A stretch of DNA of 64,000 nt from Cognatishimia sp. MH4019 (GTDB lineage Bacteria; Pseudomonadota; Alphaproteobacteria; Rhodobacterales; Rhodobacteraceae), in contig NZ_JAHTBL010000010.1 in assembly GCF_020177595.1 (NCBI RefSeq), positions 1 to 64,000 on the forward strand, given 5' to 3'. The position numbers and the translations under genes were made by a program. Below the pieces are notes generated by a model. It ran no database searches and had not been told where the DNA came from. It saw nothing but the letters and a program-made list of their open reading frames with translations. Shown piece after piece: positions 9,607 to 17,924 of the stretch. Position 1 is the stretch's first letter; the number at the start of each line of letters is the position of its first letter.

Positions 9607-10349
9607 TGGCGGTTTTGGCCCAGATATGGCGACATCCGATCAAGTCGCATGGGGCCGAAGCATTGGAGGCAGTGCAGTTGATCGCAGGGCAAACAATGCC
9701 TTGGGATCGCCGCTGGGCCGTTGCGCACGAAGCGGCAAAAGCCGATGCATCGGCTTGGTCGCCTTGCGCCAACTTCTCGCGCGGGGCGAAGGCTCCGGCT
9801 TTGATGGCAATTTCGGCGAAGACGGATGAGACCACGGGGCGCATCACCCTGCGCCATCCGGAATTGGGTGAACTGACCATTGACCCCGAGACCGAGGCAG
9901 AGGCGCTGATCGCCTGGGCAGGACCGCTTGTGCCGACGGACCGCGCCCAATCCGCACGTGTGGTGCGGGTGCCGGATCGCGGGATGACGGACACAGATTT
10001 TCCGTCGATCAGCCTGAATTCGACCAGTTCTTTGCGTGCTCTTAGCCAGAAAGTCGGCGCTGATTTGGACCCGCGCCGATTTCGGGGCAATCTATGGCTC
10101 GATGGTCTTGGCCCTTGGGAAGAGTTCGAGTGGATTGGCAAAACCCTGCGCATCGGAGAGGCGGAGCTTCGCGTGATCGAGCGGATCGGTCGCTGCCTTG
10201 CGACGACCGCCAATCCGAAAACAGGCGCGCGCGATGCAGACACATTGGGCGCGTTGGAAGACGGCTGGGGGCATACTGATTTCGGCGTTTATGCGGAAGT
10301 GACCCAGTCAGGCGTGATCCGGCGCGACGATCCGGTCGAGCTGCTGTGA
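9606..10349 (+). CDS. MOSC domain protein
   Basis: A 247-residue protein with an N-terminal MOSC_N-like beta barrel (IWRHPIKSHG...DRRWAV) and a MOSC domain at about 115-240. The conserved cysteine lies in GRCLATTANPKTGARD, the segment that holds the sulfur or molybdenum cofactor in YiiM and mARC relatives. The substrate is unknown. It overlaps yidC upstream and yihA downstream by one base each (TGATG), so it is co-translated with the insertase block. Confidence 0.85.
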   Translation: MAVLAQIWRHPIKSHGAEALEAVQLIAGQTMPWDRRWAVAHEAAKADASAWSPCANFSRGAKAPALMAISAKTDETTGRITLRHPELGELTIDPETEAEALIAWAGPLVPTDRAQSARVVRVPDRGMTDTDFPSISLNSTSSLRALSQKVGADLDPRRFRGNLWLDGLGPWEEFEWIGKTLRIGEAELRVIERIGRCLATTANPKTGARDADTLGALEDGWGHTDFGVYAEVTQSGVIRRDDPVELL

Positions 10350-10999
10350 TGCAAATGCCGTTCCCAGTGGTCGACGAACCTGATGAACTGTCCCGCGAGA
10401 AGGGCCGCAAGATGTTTGCGGGCGAGACGGAGTTCCTGAAAGGCGTTGTTGCCATGGATGGGCTGCCGCCCGACGACCGGATGGAGGTTTGCTTTGCCGG
10501 ACGCTCAAACGTTGGAAAATCGACGCTGATCAATGCGTTGACGGGGCGCAAGGGATTAGCGCGGGCCTCAAACACACCGGGGCGCACGCAGGAGATTAAC
10601 TATTTCACCGTCGGCGACAGCCATTACCTCGTCGATCTGCCGGGATATGGCTTTGCCAATGCGCCGCTTCCTGTGGTTGAGAAATGGCAGCGCTTGCTTA
10701 AGAAATATCTCTCTGGTCGCCAAAGCCTGCGGCGCGCTTTCGTCCTGATCGACGCGCGGCACGGTATCAAAAAGGTTGATGAGGAAATTCTGTCACTGCT
10801 CGACAGCGCGGCGGTGACCTTTCAATGCGTGTTAACCAAGGTCGACAAGGTCAAGGAAAAGGACCGCGAGAAGGTTCTGACACAGGTGCGCGATGCGCTC
10901 TCAAAGCACCCCGCAGCCTTTCCCGAGATTGTTCTGACAAGCTCGGAAAAGGGGGATGGCATTGCAACATTGCGATCCCTTATTGCGAACCTAGTCTGA
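10349..10999 (+). CDS. yihA: Ribosome biogenesis GTPase YihA/YsxC (EngB)
   Basis: A 216-residue GTPase of the EngB family, needed for large-subunit assembly. G1 is GRSNVGKST, the G2 region is NTPGRTQEINYF, G3 is DLPGYG, G4 is TKVDK and G5 is TSSEKG. The ATG used overlaps the previous stop (TGATG); a second ATG two codons on (MPFPV) is equally possible. It closes the block that begins at rpmH. Confidence 0.96.
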   Translation: MQMPFPVVDEPDELSREKGRKMFAGETEFLKGVVAMDGLPPDDRMEVCFAGRSNVGKSTLINALTGRKGLARASNTPGRTQEINYFTVGDSHYLVDLPGYGFANAPLPVVEKWQRLLKKYLSGRQSLRRAFVLIDARHGIKKVDEEILSLLDSAAVTFQCVLTKVDKVKEKDREKVLTQVRDALSKHPAAFPEIVLTSSEKGDGIATLRSLIANLV

Positions 11000-11050
11000 C
11001 CACATTTTTCCCGTTAAAGTTTTGGAAAGGGCGCATGTTTTCGCGAAAAT

Positions 11051-11066
11051 ATCACGCGGGCGTGAT
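11051..11066. promoter_or_regulatory. Palindrome upstream of the seven-gene operon
   Basis: The segment ATCACGCGGGCGTGAT is a 7-bp perfect inverted repeat around a GG centre. It lies about 60 bases before the start of the coiled-coil gene that opens the next operon. Its placement fits an operator. I cannot name the factor. Confidence 0.35.
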
Positions 11067-11124
11067 GTAATAGCGTTTAACATTGCCTATATGTAGATGG
11101 ATATTTCACGGATTAGGAGCACAG

Positions 11125-12201
11125 ATGTCCGATTTTGATGCGCAGATTAAAGAGTCTCAAACCCAAGTTGCAGAGGCGCAAGGTAAGATAGCCGAGATGA
11201 CAAGCCGGATTGAGGCGGCGCGGGAAAAATTGAAAACGGGCGAAGATATCGCCGTTGATATCGAGAATGCCTCACTTGAGGATGTGCATGCGCATACCGA
11301 GTTGATGAACGCCAATATCGCCGAGCTGATCATGGGGCTGGACGATGTGACGGCTGCGTTCTCCAAGGATTTTGACGAGATGCGCACCAAGACAGGCTGG
11401 GAAAGCTTCGTTGGTGTGTTTTCGAAGGGCAAATCTGAATCGATGCGGCAGGAGCGGATGCGGACGGCCTCGATTGATGACAAGTTGCAGGACCTGATTT
11501 CCAAGTCCGACACGATTGTCGCGCTGTTGGACGGGCAGTTGCATCTGCTGAACGAGCAGAAGGAGAAGGTGAACGATAACCTCGTTCTGACGCTGGACGA
11601 GCGTGAGATGACTGTCGGTGATCTGGAAAAGCTGAAGGCCGACATTCAGGGCATGGACCCGAAAATCATCGAGCTTGAAAACAAGATCAGCGTCGAACAG
11701 GACGCGGCCGCGCGCACCAAGTTGGAGACCGAGCTGGCCGAGCTGAACACCAAGTATAACGAGATGGTACAGCAGGAACAGGTGCTGATCGCCCGTTCGC
11801 AAACGCTGGAGCGGTATATCGAAAAGGGCAAAACCTGGGTCGACTCGCTGCAAAATCAGGCCGCGACGCAGATGGTTTTGATTAACAAGCTCCAAACAGA
11901 CACCAAGCAGCGTGTCGTTCTTTATGACGCCCTGTCGAAATCCTTAAAGACCGCGCAGCAGCAGGATGTTGCTCACCAGATCAACGAGATTGGTGTGCAG
12001 ACCGATCAGGAAGCGCAATCCGCAATGGCTGCGATTGGATCGGCCACGAACGCGCGCATGGCCGAGATGATGGAAAAGCACGAGGATCATATGGTCTTCG
12101 CCCGCGAGGTTTTGGAGCAGAAAGCCAAAGCTGACGAGCGGTTCATGCGGCGGTTTGAGAAGATCGTCGAGAAGCACGACAAGAACGCGTATGGGGCCTA
12201 A
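11125..12201 (+). CDS. Long coiled-coil protein, possibly TelA-like
   Basis: The 358-residue, charged, helical protein is predicted to be coiled coil over most of its length. There is no signal peptide and no membrane segment. A short tryptophan-containing break (KTGWESFVGVFSKGKS, about residues 90-106) splits two coils. Its pattern resembles TelA/KlaA toxic-anion-resistance proteins, but I would not insist on that. I chose the ATG with AGGAGC six bases upstream; the longer frame has no such site. It is the first gene of a same-strand operon of seven genes with gaps under 12 bases or overlaps, so it probably works with the AAA ATPase. Confidence 0.7.
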   Translation: MSDFDAQIKESQTQVAEAQGKIAEMTSRIEAAREKLKTGEDIAVDIENASLEDVHAHTELMNANIAELIMGLDDVTAAFSKDFDEMRTKTGWESFVGVFSKGKSESMRQERMRTASIDDKLQDLISKSDTIVALLDGQLHLLNEQKEKVNDNLVLTLDEREMTVGDLEKLKADIQGMDPKIIELENKISVEQDAAARTKLETELAELNTKYNEMVQQEQVLIARSQTLERYIEKGKTWVDSLQNQAATQMVLINKLQTDTKQRVVLYDALSKSLKTAQQQDVAHQINEIGVQTDQEAQSAMAAIGSATNARMAEMMEKHEDHMVFAREVLEQKAKADERFMRRFEKIVEKHDKNAYGA

Positions 12202-12207
12202 TCGGGC

Positions 12208-13326
12208 GTGACGAACCCTTCTGACGACCATTCCAAGCTGTATGACACGCGGGTTGCGCGGCGCTATTTCGACAAGTTCGACAAGATCACTGGGCATCTG
12301 GGTCGGGTCGCTGCGTCATTGCAGGTCGAAGGGGCGCTTTCCAAGACCGATGTGCAGGTGCTGGGTCGGTATCTGGCCGGGCTGACCTTCACGTTCCGGG
12401 CGCTCAGTCACAAATATCTTTTTTCAGGGCGCATGCCGCGGGCAGGGCAATTGTCCTTTGATCGCGAAGACAGCGGGTTTCCAGTCTTTGCCGAGTTGAT
12501 GGAAATGGCCAACGACGCCCAGCAGGCCGAACGGCACTTGCGCAACATGCCATCCGTCGAGGCGATGAAGGACGACATGGTCCGCAAGATCATCGGCGAT
12601 CTGCAGATCCCGACAAAGCTTCAATACGCGCTCAGCCAACGGCTTTATTATGAGGAATTGCTGAAGGGTGAATTGTTCTGGGCCCGCAACGATCCCGAAG
12701 CGCTCTGGCAGGGCAATATCGAAGACGGGCATCGCCGGTTCCTGATCCATTGGGCGGTCTATGACAGCCAGATCAACCTGCCGACTGTCTATCTGATGGA
12801 GGTCGAGGACACTGGAAAGGTCGCCCTGCCGAAGGACCAACGGCGTTGGCCGGAAGCGCAGGCGCATCTGATGGCGCAGGCCTTGGGTGGTCTGAAACTG
12901 CTGACAATTGCGCGCGGGTTTGACGAGGATTTCGACGATCTGCACCCCAAGCGGCTGCGTAGGCTGCATCTGGGGCCGATGTATAGTCATGCGTTCACGA
13001 GGCAATCGGGGCCTCTGCGCGAGGTGCTTGAGACAGCGCGTGCCCCCGAGGGTGAAGATTGGGCGCTGGTCTGGACGTTGGAAGAGCTGGAAAGCGAGCG
13101 TGTAGAGCGTGAGAAAAAGGGTTGGTTCGGGTCCGTGCAACGCGAGATTTTCGCGCTGGACCCGATGGCGGCGCAGGGGGCCGATACAGGCGCGACGCGA
13201 ACAGATCGCGCGCTGATCCTGCCGCAGCGGCCCTATCAGGCATTGGAAGAGATGCAGCCGCCGGGATTTCGCGGCGTGCGCAAATTCGTGGTCAGCAAAC
13301 AGGGCCGCGTGTTGAGTTACAGGTGA
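12208..13326 (+). CDS. Conserved-looking protein of unknown function
   Basis: I do not recognise this 372-residue protein, which begins at GTG six bases after the previous stop. It is soluble by sequence, mixed alpha/beta and rich in Arg, Glu and Trp. A helical N-terminal half (KFDKITGHLGRVAASLQ) is followed by a segment with YYEELLKGELFWARNDPEA. No catalytic motif is obvious. Its tight position between the coiled-coil protein and the AAA ATPase suggests a partner or adaptor of that ATPase. Confidence 0.75.
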   Translation: MTNPSDDHSKLYDTRVARRYFDKFDKITGHLGRVAASLQVEGALSKTDVQVLGRYLAGLTFTFRALSHKYLFSGRMPRAGQLSFDREDSGFPVFAELMEMANDAQQAERHLRNMPSVEAMKDDMVRKIIGDLQIPTKLQYALSQRLYYEELLKGELFWARNDPEALWQGNIEDGHRRFLIHWAVYDSQINLPTVYLMEVEDTGKVALPKDQRRWPEAQAHLMAQALGGLKLLTIARGFDEDFDDLHPKRLRRLHLGPMYSHAFTRQSGPLREVLETARAPEGEDWALVWTLEELESERVEREKKGWFGSVQREIFALDPMAAQGADTGATRTDRALILPQRPYQALEEMQPPGFRGVRKFVVSKQGRVLSYR

Positions 13327-13331
13327 GATAG

Positions 13332-15263
13332 ATGAGCAAAACCTCAGATCAGATGGAACTACGCGAAAGCGATATTGTCAGCCACTATGCGGCCGCTTTG
13401 GGCATGTTGGACGGCTTCGATCATGCGCCGCGCATTGGCGAAGCTGCGATTGAGGCAGCACCCGAACGGTCCTCGGGCGTGGGCACACGGCGGCGGTTTC
13501 GCACGACAACACCGGGGCTTGTGACAAAGCGGACGGCGGTGAAAGAGGGCGTTCAGATTATCGAACGGATCGAGGCTGTGGGCGACGGTGCGCTGGTCAC
13601 GCCAGTGCAAGCGTCGGTCATGAATGCGCTGCGCCGCGCGCTGGCGATTGCGCTGGCCGTGGGCGATCAGTTCGCCGAAGCGACCGGATTGGCAGATCTG
13701 AAACGGGCCAACCTCGAAGGCGCATTGGCGGGTGCGAAGAAGACGGATTTCGCGGAATTGCTGAGCGCCGAGGCGCTGGCGGTGTCCTATGTGTTTGGCA
13801 ATGCGACGGCATATTTGCTGGCCTCGCAAGCGACCGAAGTGACAGTCGAGGTAGGCGAGGTCGAAGAGATTTTGACCGACAACGCGCAGCTGGCGTTGCA
13901 CGGCGCACTTTGGGAGTTGGATCAGGACATTGCGCGGCTAGCGTCCGATGACGCGCATCTGGTCGCCACGGTTTTGGCGTTCTGCGAAGCGCTGATGGAG
14001 AAGGTCGCGTTGCGGGCGGGCAACCATGGGCGGTTGGCCTCGTTTGAGGCGACGACGTGGAAGGTCGAAGCCGATGGCTTGGTGATTGACGGCTTCACGC
14101 CCGCGCATCGGGCGAAATCCAGCACGCTGACGATGACCTTTAAGAAGCCGAATGAGGTCGTTGGCAACCACATCGCCAAGTATCAGGCGATGAAGCTGGC
14201 CAAGATGCTGATGGCCTATGATTTCGAGCGTAAGCTGAACCCGTTTGCAGAGCTTGGCGGATTTATCTTCACCTTCATGGGGGATGGCAAACCGGGCACC
14301 GGCAAGACGACGCTGATCCAGATGATGGCGGGCCTGATTAACGACTATTGCCAGGACGCAGGCTATGCGTTCCGCTATCAGAACCTGAGCACGGACAATA
14401 TCGACAGCTATCAGGGCAAGTCAGGCCAGAACGCAAAAGCGTTTATCAACAATGTGTTGGACCCGAATGTGATTGGCTTCGGCACGATTGACGACATTGA
14501 CCAACTGGCCGGCAAGCGCGGTGATCGGCAATCCAGCGCGGGCCAGCTGGAGATTACCGCGGTGCTGATGGAGAGCTTTGCCGGCGCCAATACGGTTGTG
14601 CGCGGGAATTGTACGTTTGGCATGTTCTCAAACTATCCGGAGAACGTGGATGACGCGCTGCGCCAACGGGCCGGCGCACGGTTTCTGGTCGACGGGCCTC
14701 AGACGCGGGAGGATTATATCGACATCCTCTATCTGCTGATGGGCAAGAACCACGACATCCCGCTGGGCGATCACGAGGTTCATGCCGCGCAAGAAATCAA
14801 GAAAGCGGTTGCTGCGAGTTTCGAGAGCCATTCAAAGCCCCATGAGGAGGGCTTGGTGCGGGTGTTCGAGCGGGTCGAAAAAGACATTGGCGGGCTGGAT
14901 ACGATTGCCAAATTGGGCACCTATCTGAAGGGTATTCAGGAAGCGGACGAGCGGTTCACGGGTCGTGCGATCAAGAACATCACCGATGCGGTGAAGGTCC
15001 GCGCGATGGATTTTGAGCTGCCCGATGAATGGATGGAGCAGCCCGAGCTGTTCATGTTCAAGGATTACGATACCAAGAAGGCGATGATTGAAGAGCTGCG
15101 CCAGCCGATCACCATCGAGATGGTCATTCAGGAAATCAACCGCTACGCGGATAGCGAATTCCGCTATGCGGACAAGTCCGACGAGGTGGCGATTGAAAAT
15201 GCCATCCGTGAGATGGGCCGGATGGAGGAAGCCAAGCGCCGTTATCTGGAGAGCAAATCTTGA
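13332..15263 (+). CDS. AAA-family ATPase
   Basis: The 643-residue protein has an N-terminal helical region (about 1-300) of unknown role and a single AAA+ domain. The Walker A motif is GDGKPGTGKTT near residues 317-327. A Walker B-like strand, VIGFGTIDDIDQLAG, follows. A sensor segment with TFGMFSNYPENVDDAL and an arginine-finger-type RQRAGARF lie beyond it, and the C-terminus is helical. It would use ATP to remodel a partner, likely from this operon. The next gene starts inside its stop codon (TTGA). It resembles MoxR/CbbQ-type remodelers in layout only. Confidence 0.85.
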   Translation: MSKTSDQMELRESDIVSHYAAALGMLDGFDHAPRIGEAAIEAAPERSSGVGTRRRFRTTTPGLVTKRTAVKEGVQIIERIEAVGDGALVTPVQASVMNALRRALAIALAVGDQFAEATGLADLKRANLEGALAGAKKTDFAELLSAEALAVSYVFGNATAYLLASQATEVTVEVGEVEEILTDNAQLALHGALWELDQDIARLASDDAHLVATVLAFCEALMEKVALRAGNHGRLASFEATTWKVEADGLVIDGFTPAHRAKSSTLTMTFKKPNEVVGNHIAKYQAMKLAKMLMAYDFERKLNPFAELGGFIFTFMGDGKPGTGKTTLIQMMAGLINDYCQDAGYAFRYQNLSTDNIDSYQGKSGQNAKAFINNVLDPNVIGFGTIDDIDQLAGKRGDRQSSAGQLEITAVLMESFAGANTVVRGNCTFGMFSNYPENVDDALRQRAGARFLVDGPQTREDYIDILYLLMGKNHDIPLGDHEVHAAQEIKKAVAASFESHSKPHEEGLVRVFERVEKDIGGLDTIAKLGTYLKGIQEADERFTGRAIKNITDAVKVRAMDFELPDEWMEQPELFMFKDYDTKKAMIEELRQPITIEMVIQEINRYADSEFRYADKSDEVAIENAIREMGRMEEAKRRYLESKS

Positions 15264-15592
15264 TAAGCGGCGTGGCCCTCCCCCTGATCGTGTTTTCGAT
15301 CCTTGCCCTTTTGCTGCCGCGGATGGTGTTGCCTGTGATGCCGGAGACACCGCTTGGTTTGGTCGCGAATGGGCTGATCGTTTACGGGATCGTTTTAGTG
15401 GTTGCAGCGCTTTACTTCTATTGGAGCTACACCCAGCAGGACACGCGCGTCGCTGACCTGTTGGGCGTGGAACCCGCGCAATCGGTCGTACATTTCGCGC
15501 GGCTGGGCGTGATGTCGTCGGTTGTCTGGGCACCGATCATGGTGCTGCGGATCGCAGGGCTGCATCGGCACTGGAAGGAGAACACGTGGTGA
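15260..15592 (+). CDS. Small membrane protein of the AAA operon
   Basis: A 110-residue protein starting at TTG, overlapping the ATPase stop by four bases. Transmembrane segments lie at about 3-25 and 30-55, and a third weak hydrophobic stretch is near 75-92 (ARLGVMSSVVWAPIMVLRIAGL). I do not recognise a family. The rare TTG start and overlap suggest it is made in limited amounts by coupled translation. Confidence 0.65.
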   Translation: MISGVALPLIVFSILALLLPRMVLPVMPETPLGLVANGLIVYGIVLVVAALYFYWSYTQQDTRVADLLGVEPAQSVVHFARLGVMSSVVWAPIMVLRIAGLHRHWKENTW

Positions 15593-16920
15593 AGCGGCTC
15601 ATTTCGAAAGGGCTGATGTTTGGCAATCTGATCCACATCGAAAGCCCCGCTTTGGTCGAACGGTATCGTCGTGCGTTGCAGCATCTGACGGGCAAGACGA
15701 CCGCGTTGGACGACTTCCACGTCGATCTGTCGGGCTATTCGCCCGAGATCGGGGCAGAGTTGGGGGATGAGTATTACCTCAACCACGCAGGGGTGAACCG
15801 GCAGTTCATCTTGCTGACGACTGAGCAGAAGACGGCGCCGTTGCTCAACGCGATGTTCTCGACCTCGCGCAGTATTTTGCGGGATTGGATCGAGGCGAAT
15901 GAGGCGCAGTTGTTTGCATTGACAGCGCGCGATGCCGTCGCGGGGGAGCTTGTGAACTCGGTCTATGATGTGTCCGAACCGAAGCGGCTGCTGGATATCC
16001 GCCAGATCACGGTGGAGGCTGACACGACCGATGGAACGGTTGCGAATGCCGCCGATCTGGGCCGCAAGATCAACATGTTCAAGCAAGAGCCGGACGCGTG
16101 GTTTGACGATGTGTTGATTGCGGAAATGATTGATCTGGCAAAGAAAACCGGGGATGTAATCCGCAACCCGGTGAAGCTGAAGACCACAAAATTCACCCAG
16201 AAGAACTTTTGGACGGCGCATTTCGGCGGCTGCTATGTGTTTCAGGATGTAGAGCATCCTGCGGCGATTGTGCCTGAGGGTGTGGACCTGCCGATGGAGT
16301 TTACGTTCCGCCTGAGCCAGCGCAACAAGATTGCCTATTTTTTGCAACTCAATGAGCTGGTCGAACCGATTGCGCAGGCCCGTGGTATTGATGCAGCCGC
16401 GGTGCTGAAACAGAAGATGGATTTCATCGTTGTGGCCCATGCCGCGCAGATGGGTGAGGACCTGAAAGGGGCGACCCGGCGTGATTTGCGAGCTTTGGCG
16501 CGGGCGCATGCGGGTGAATTGCCCGAGGCATTTGAAGGCTTGGCGGCACTTGCGCGCTGGGCAGAAAGTGGTGGGCCTTGGCCAAAGATCATCGCCGATC
16601 ATCCGGCGTATTTCTACACCTTGCGCGCCAAGCCGCATCATGATGCGGATCTGGTGAACCGGCTTTTGGCGCAACTGGCACCGCTTGATATCCGGCAGCT
16701 TTTCATCTGCCACAAAGAACTTTTCTACGAGACGTATCGCGGCTGGACGGATGCCAAAAAGGACTACGTTGCAGACTTTCTTGCGCGTGAATATCTGGCA
16801 GACAAAGATGCAGCACGCGATGCCTTGTTTGGCCATGATGCGCCGATGGAAGAGCCGCAGATGACAAAAGAAGACATTATTGATCTGGTCGGCCCATGGG
16901 GCGCGGTGAGGAGGGGTTAG
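15589..16920 (+). CDS. Protein of unknown function (possibly DUF6638-type)
   Basis: The 443-residue soluble protein begins KRLISKGLMFGNLIHIESPAL and has no membrane segment. I recall similar Rhodobacterales proteins under the label DUF6638, but cannot confirm that here. The start used is GTG at 15589, eight bases after AAGGAG and overlapping the previous stop (GTGA); an in-frame GTG directly before it is the alternative. No catalytic motif is evident. It ends directly before the ATG of the next membrane protein. Confidence 0.7.
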   Translation: MKRLISKGLMFGNLIHIESPALVERYRRALQHLTGKTTALDDFHVDLSGYSPEIGAELGDEYYLNHAGVNRQFILLTTEQKTAPLLNAMFSTSRSILRDWIEANEAQLFALTARDAVAGELVNSVYDVSEPKRLLDIRQITVEADTTDGTVANAADLGRKINMFKQEPDAWFDDVLIAEMIDLAKKTGDVIRNPVKLKTTKFTQKNFWTAHFGGCYVFQDVEHPAAIVPEGVDLPMEFTFRLSQRNKIAYFLQLNELVEPIAQARGIDAAAVLKQKMDFIVVAHAAQMGEDLKGATRRDLRALARAHAGELPEAFEGLAALARWAESGGPWPKIIADHPAYFYTLRAKPHHDADLVNRLLAQLAPLDIRQLFICHKELFYETYRGWTDAKKDYVADFLAREYLADKDAARDALFGHDAPMEEPQMTKEDIIDLVGPWGAVRRG

Positions 16921-17184
16921 ATGGTTATTATCCGCCTGTTTGGCATGTTATTCATCTTCTTGACGGTGGTGTATATCTGCCTGTCGCTTTACTCGCGCGC
17001 TGTGCGCAAGGACAAGCTGGAGGAAGAGTGGTTCCAGGAGGGCCAGCCCGGCGAGAAGGATGCGTTCATCAAGGCGGGCCTGAAAGAGTATAACGACTCG
17101 CTTCGCAAGAAGCTGTTATTAGGGGTCTATGTGATCCCGTTTTCGCTGATCGCGATTATCATCTACGTTCAAAATTGGATGTGA
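16921..17184 (+). CDS. Small membrane protein of the AAA operon
   Basis: An 87-residue protein with transmembrane helices at both ends (about 3-22 and 64-84) joined by a charged middle (KDKLEEEWFQEGQPGEKDAF). The ATG follows the previous stop with no gap. The family is unknown to me. A hairpin topology with the charged loop in the cytoplasm is expected. Confidence 0.7.
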   Translation: MVIIRLFGMLFIFLTVVYICLSLYSRAVRKDKLEEEWFQEGQPGEKDAFIKAGLKEYNDSLRKKLLLGVYVIPFSLIAIIIYVQNWM

Positions 17185-17193
17185 GGAGCCAGA

Positions 17194-17841
17194 ATGCGCT
17201 TTATCAAATATGGATTTTGGCTGACCTTCTGGACGGTTTTGCTGGGCTTTTTGCACTACACGCTGCCGCAAAAAGATATCGTTCGGATCACCGGCACCGA
17301 GATTATTCGCGCCGATTTCTCAGGCGCGAACCGGATCTTTTATGCCCAAGGCGATCACGGCAATGATGCCACTGTCGTTAATCGAGACCTGCGCTTGATT
17401 AATACCGTGCGCTCCGGCGGCCGCGAGATGGTCTACCGAAATGAGGATACCGGCTTTGGCTGGCCGCCTTACTTCAAGCTCGATAGCGCGAACCTGCAAG
17501 CGCAGGCGCAGGATGCCCAATCGACGCGTCAAGCGCCGGAATGGTATGCGCTGACCCATTATGGCTGGCGCAGCGAGTTTTTGACGATCTATCCCAACGG
17601 TATTTCGTTGCGGCCTGTTGAGGGACCAGACGTGAGGTTGATCCCATGGTTCAACATTATCTTCCTCACCATTCTTGCGGCGTTTTTCTGGGCGATCTGG
17701 GTGCGTTGGCGGCGGTTCCGTCAGGCGCGTATTGATCCGGTGCTTGAGGATGCCGAAGAGGCCTGGGATCGCGCAGATGCGCGCGTGGACGAGACGCGTG
17801 GCAAATTTCGGCGCTGGCTAGACAGCTTTCGGTCGCGGTAG
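17194..17841 (+). CDS. DUF1523-type membrane protein
   Basis: The 215-residue protein has an N-terminal transmembrane helix (about 6-22) and a periplasmic domain with IVRITGTEIIRADF and LRLINTVRSGGREMVYRNEDTGFGWPPYFKLDS. A second helix lies near 152-170 before a basic cytoplasmic tail. This matches my memory of DUF1523 proteins in Rhodobacterales. GGAG lies eight bases upstream of the ATG. It ends the operon; a GC-rich palindrome follows. Confidence 0.75.
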   Translation: MRFIKYGFWLTFWTVLLGFLHYTLPQKDIVRITGTEIIRADFSGANRIFYAQGDHGNDATVVNRDLRLINTVRSGGREMVYRNEDTGFGWPPYFKLDSANLQAQAQDAQSTRQAPEWYALTHYGWRSEFLTIYPNGISLRPVEGPDVRLIPWFNIIFLTILAAFFWAIWVRWRRFRQARIDPVLEDAEEAWDRADARVDETRGKFRRWLDSFRSR

Positions 17842-17879
17842 AGGAGTTGCGCCGCACGCCTTCGGCGCGCGTCGCCCGG

Positions 17880-17910
17880 CTGGGGCTCTGCCCCAGACCC
17901 CGGGATATTT
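17880..17910. repeat. Palindromic GC-rich interspersed repeat
   Basis: CTGGGG and CCCCAG pair around a five-base loop, followed by ACCCCGGGATATTT. I recall this 'ggctctgccccagacccc' unit as a frequent intergenic repeat in Rhodobacteraceae. It sits between two convergent genes and may end transcription from either side. Confidence 0.55.
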
Positions 17911-17924
17911 GAAAAAAGCGAAAG

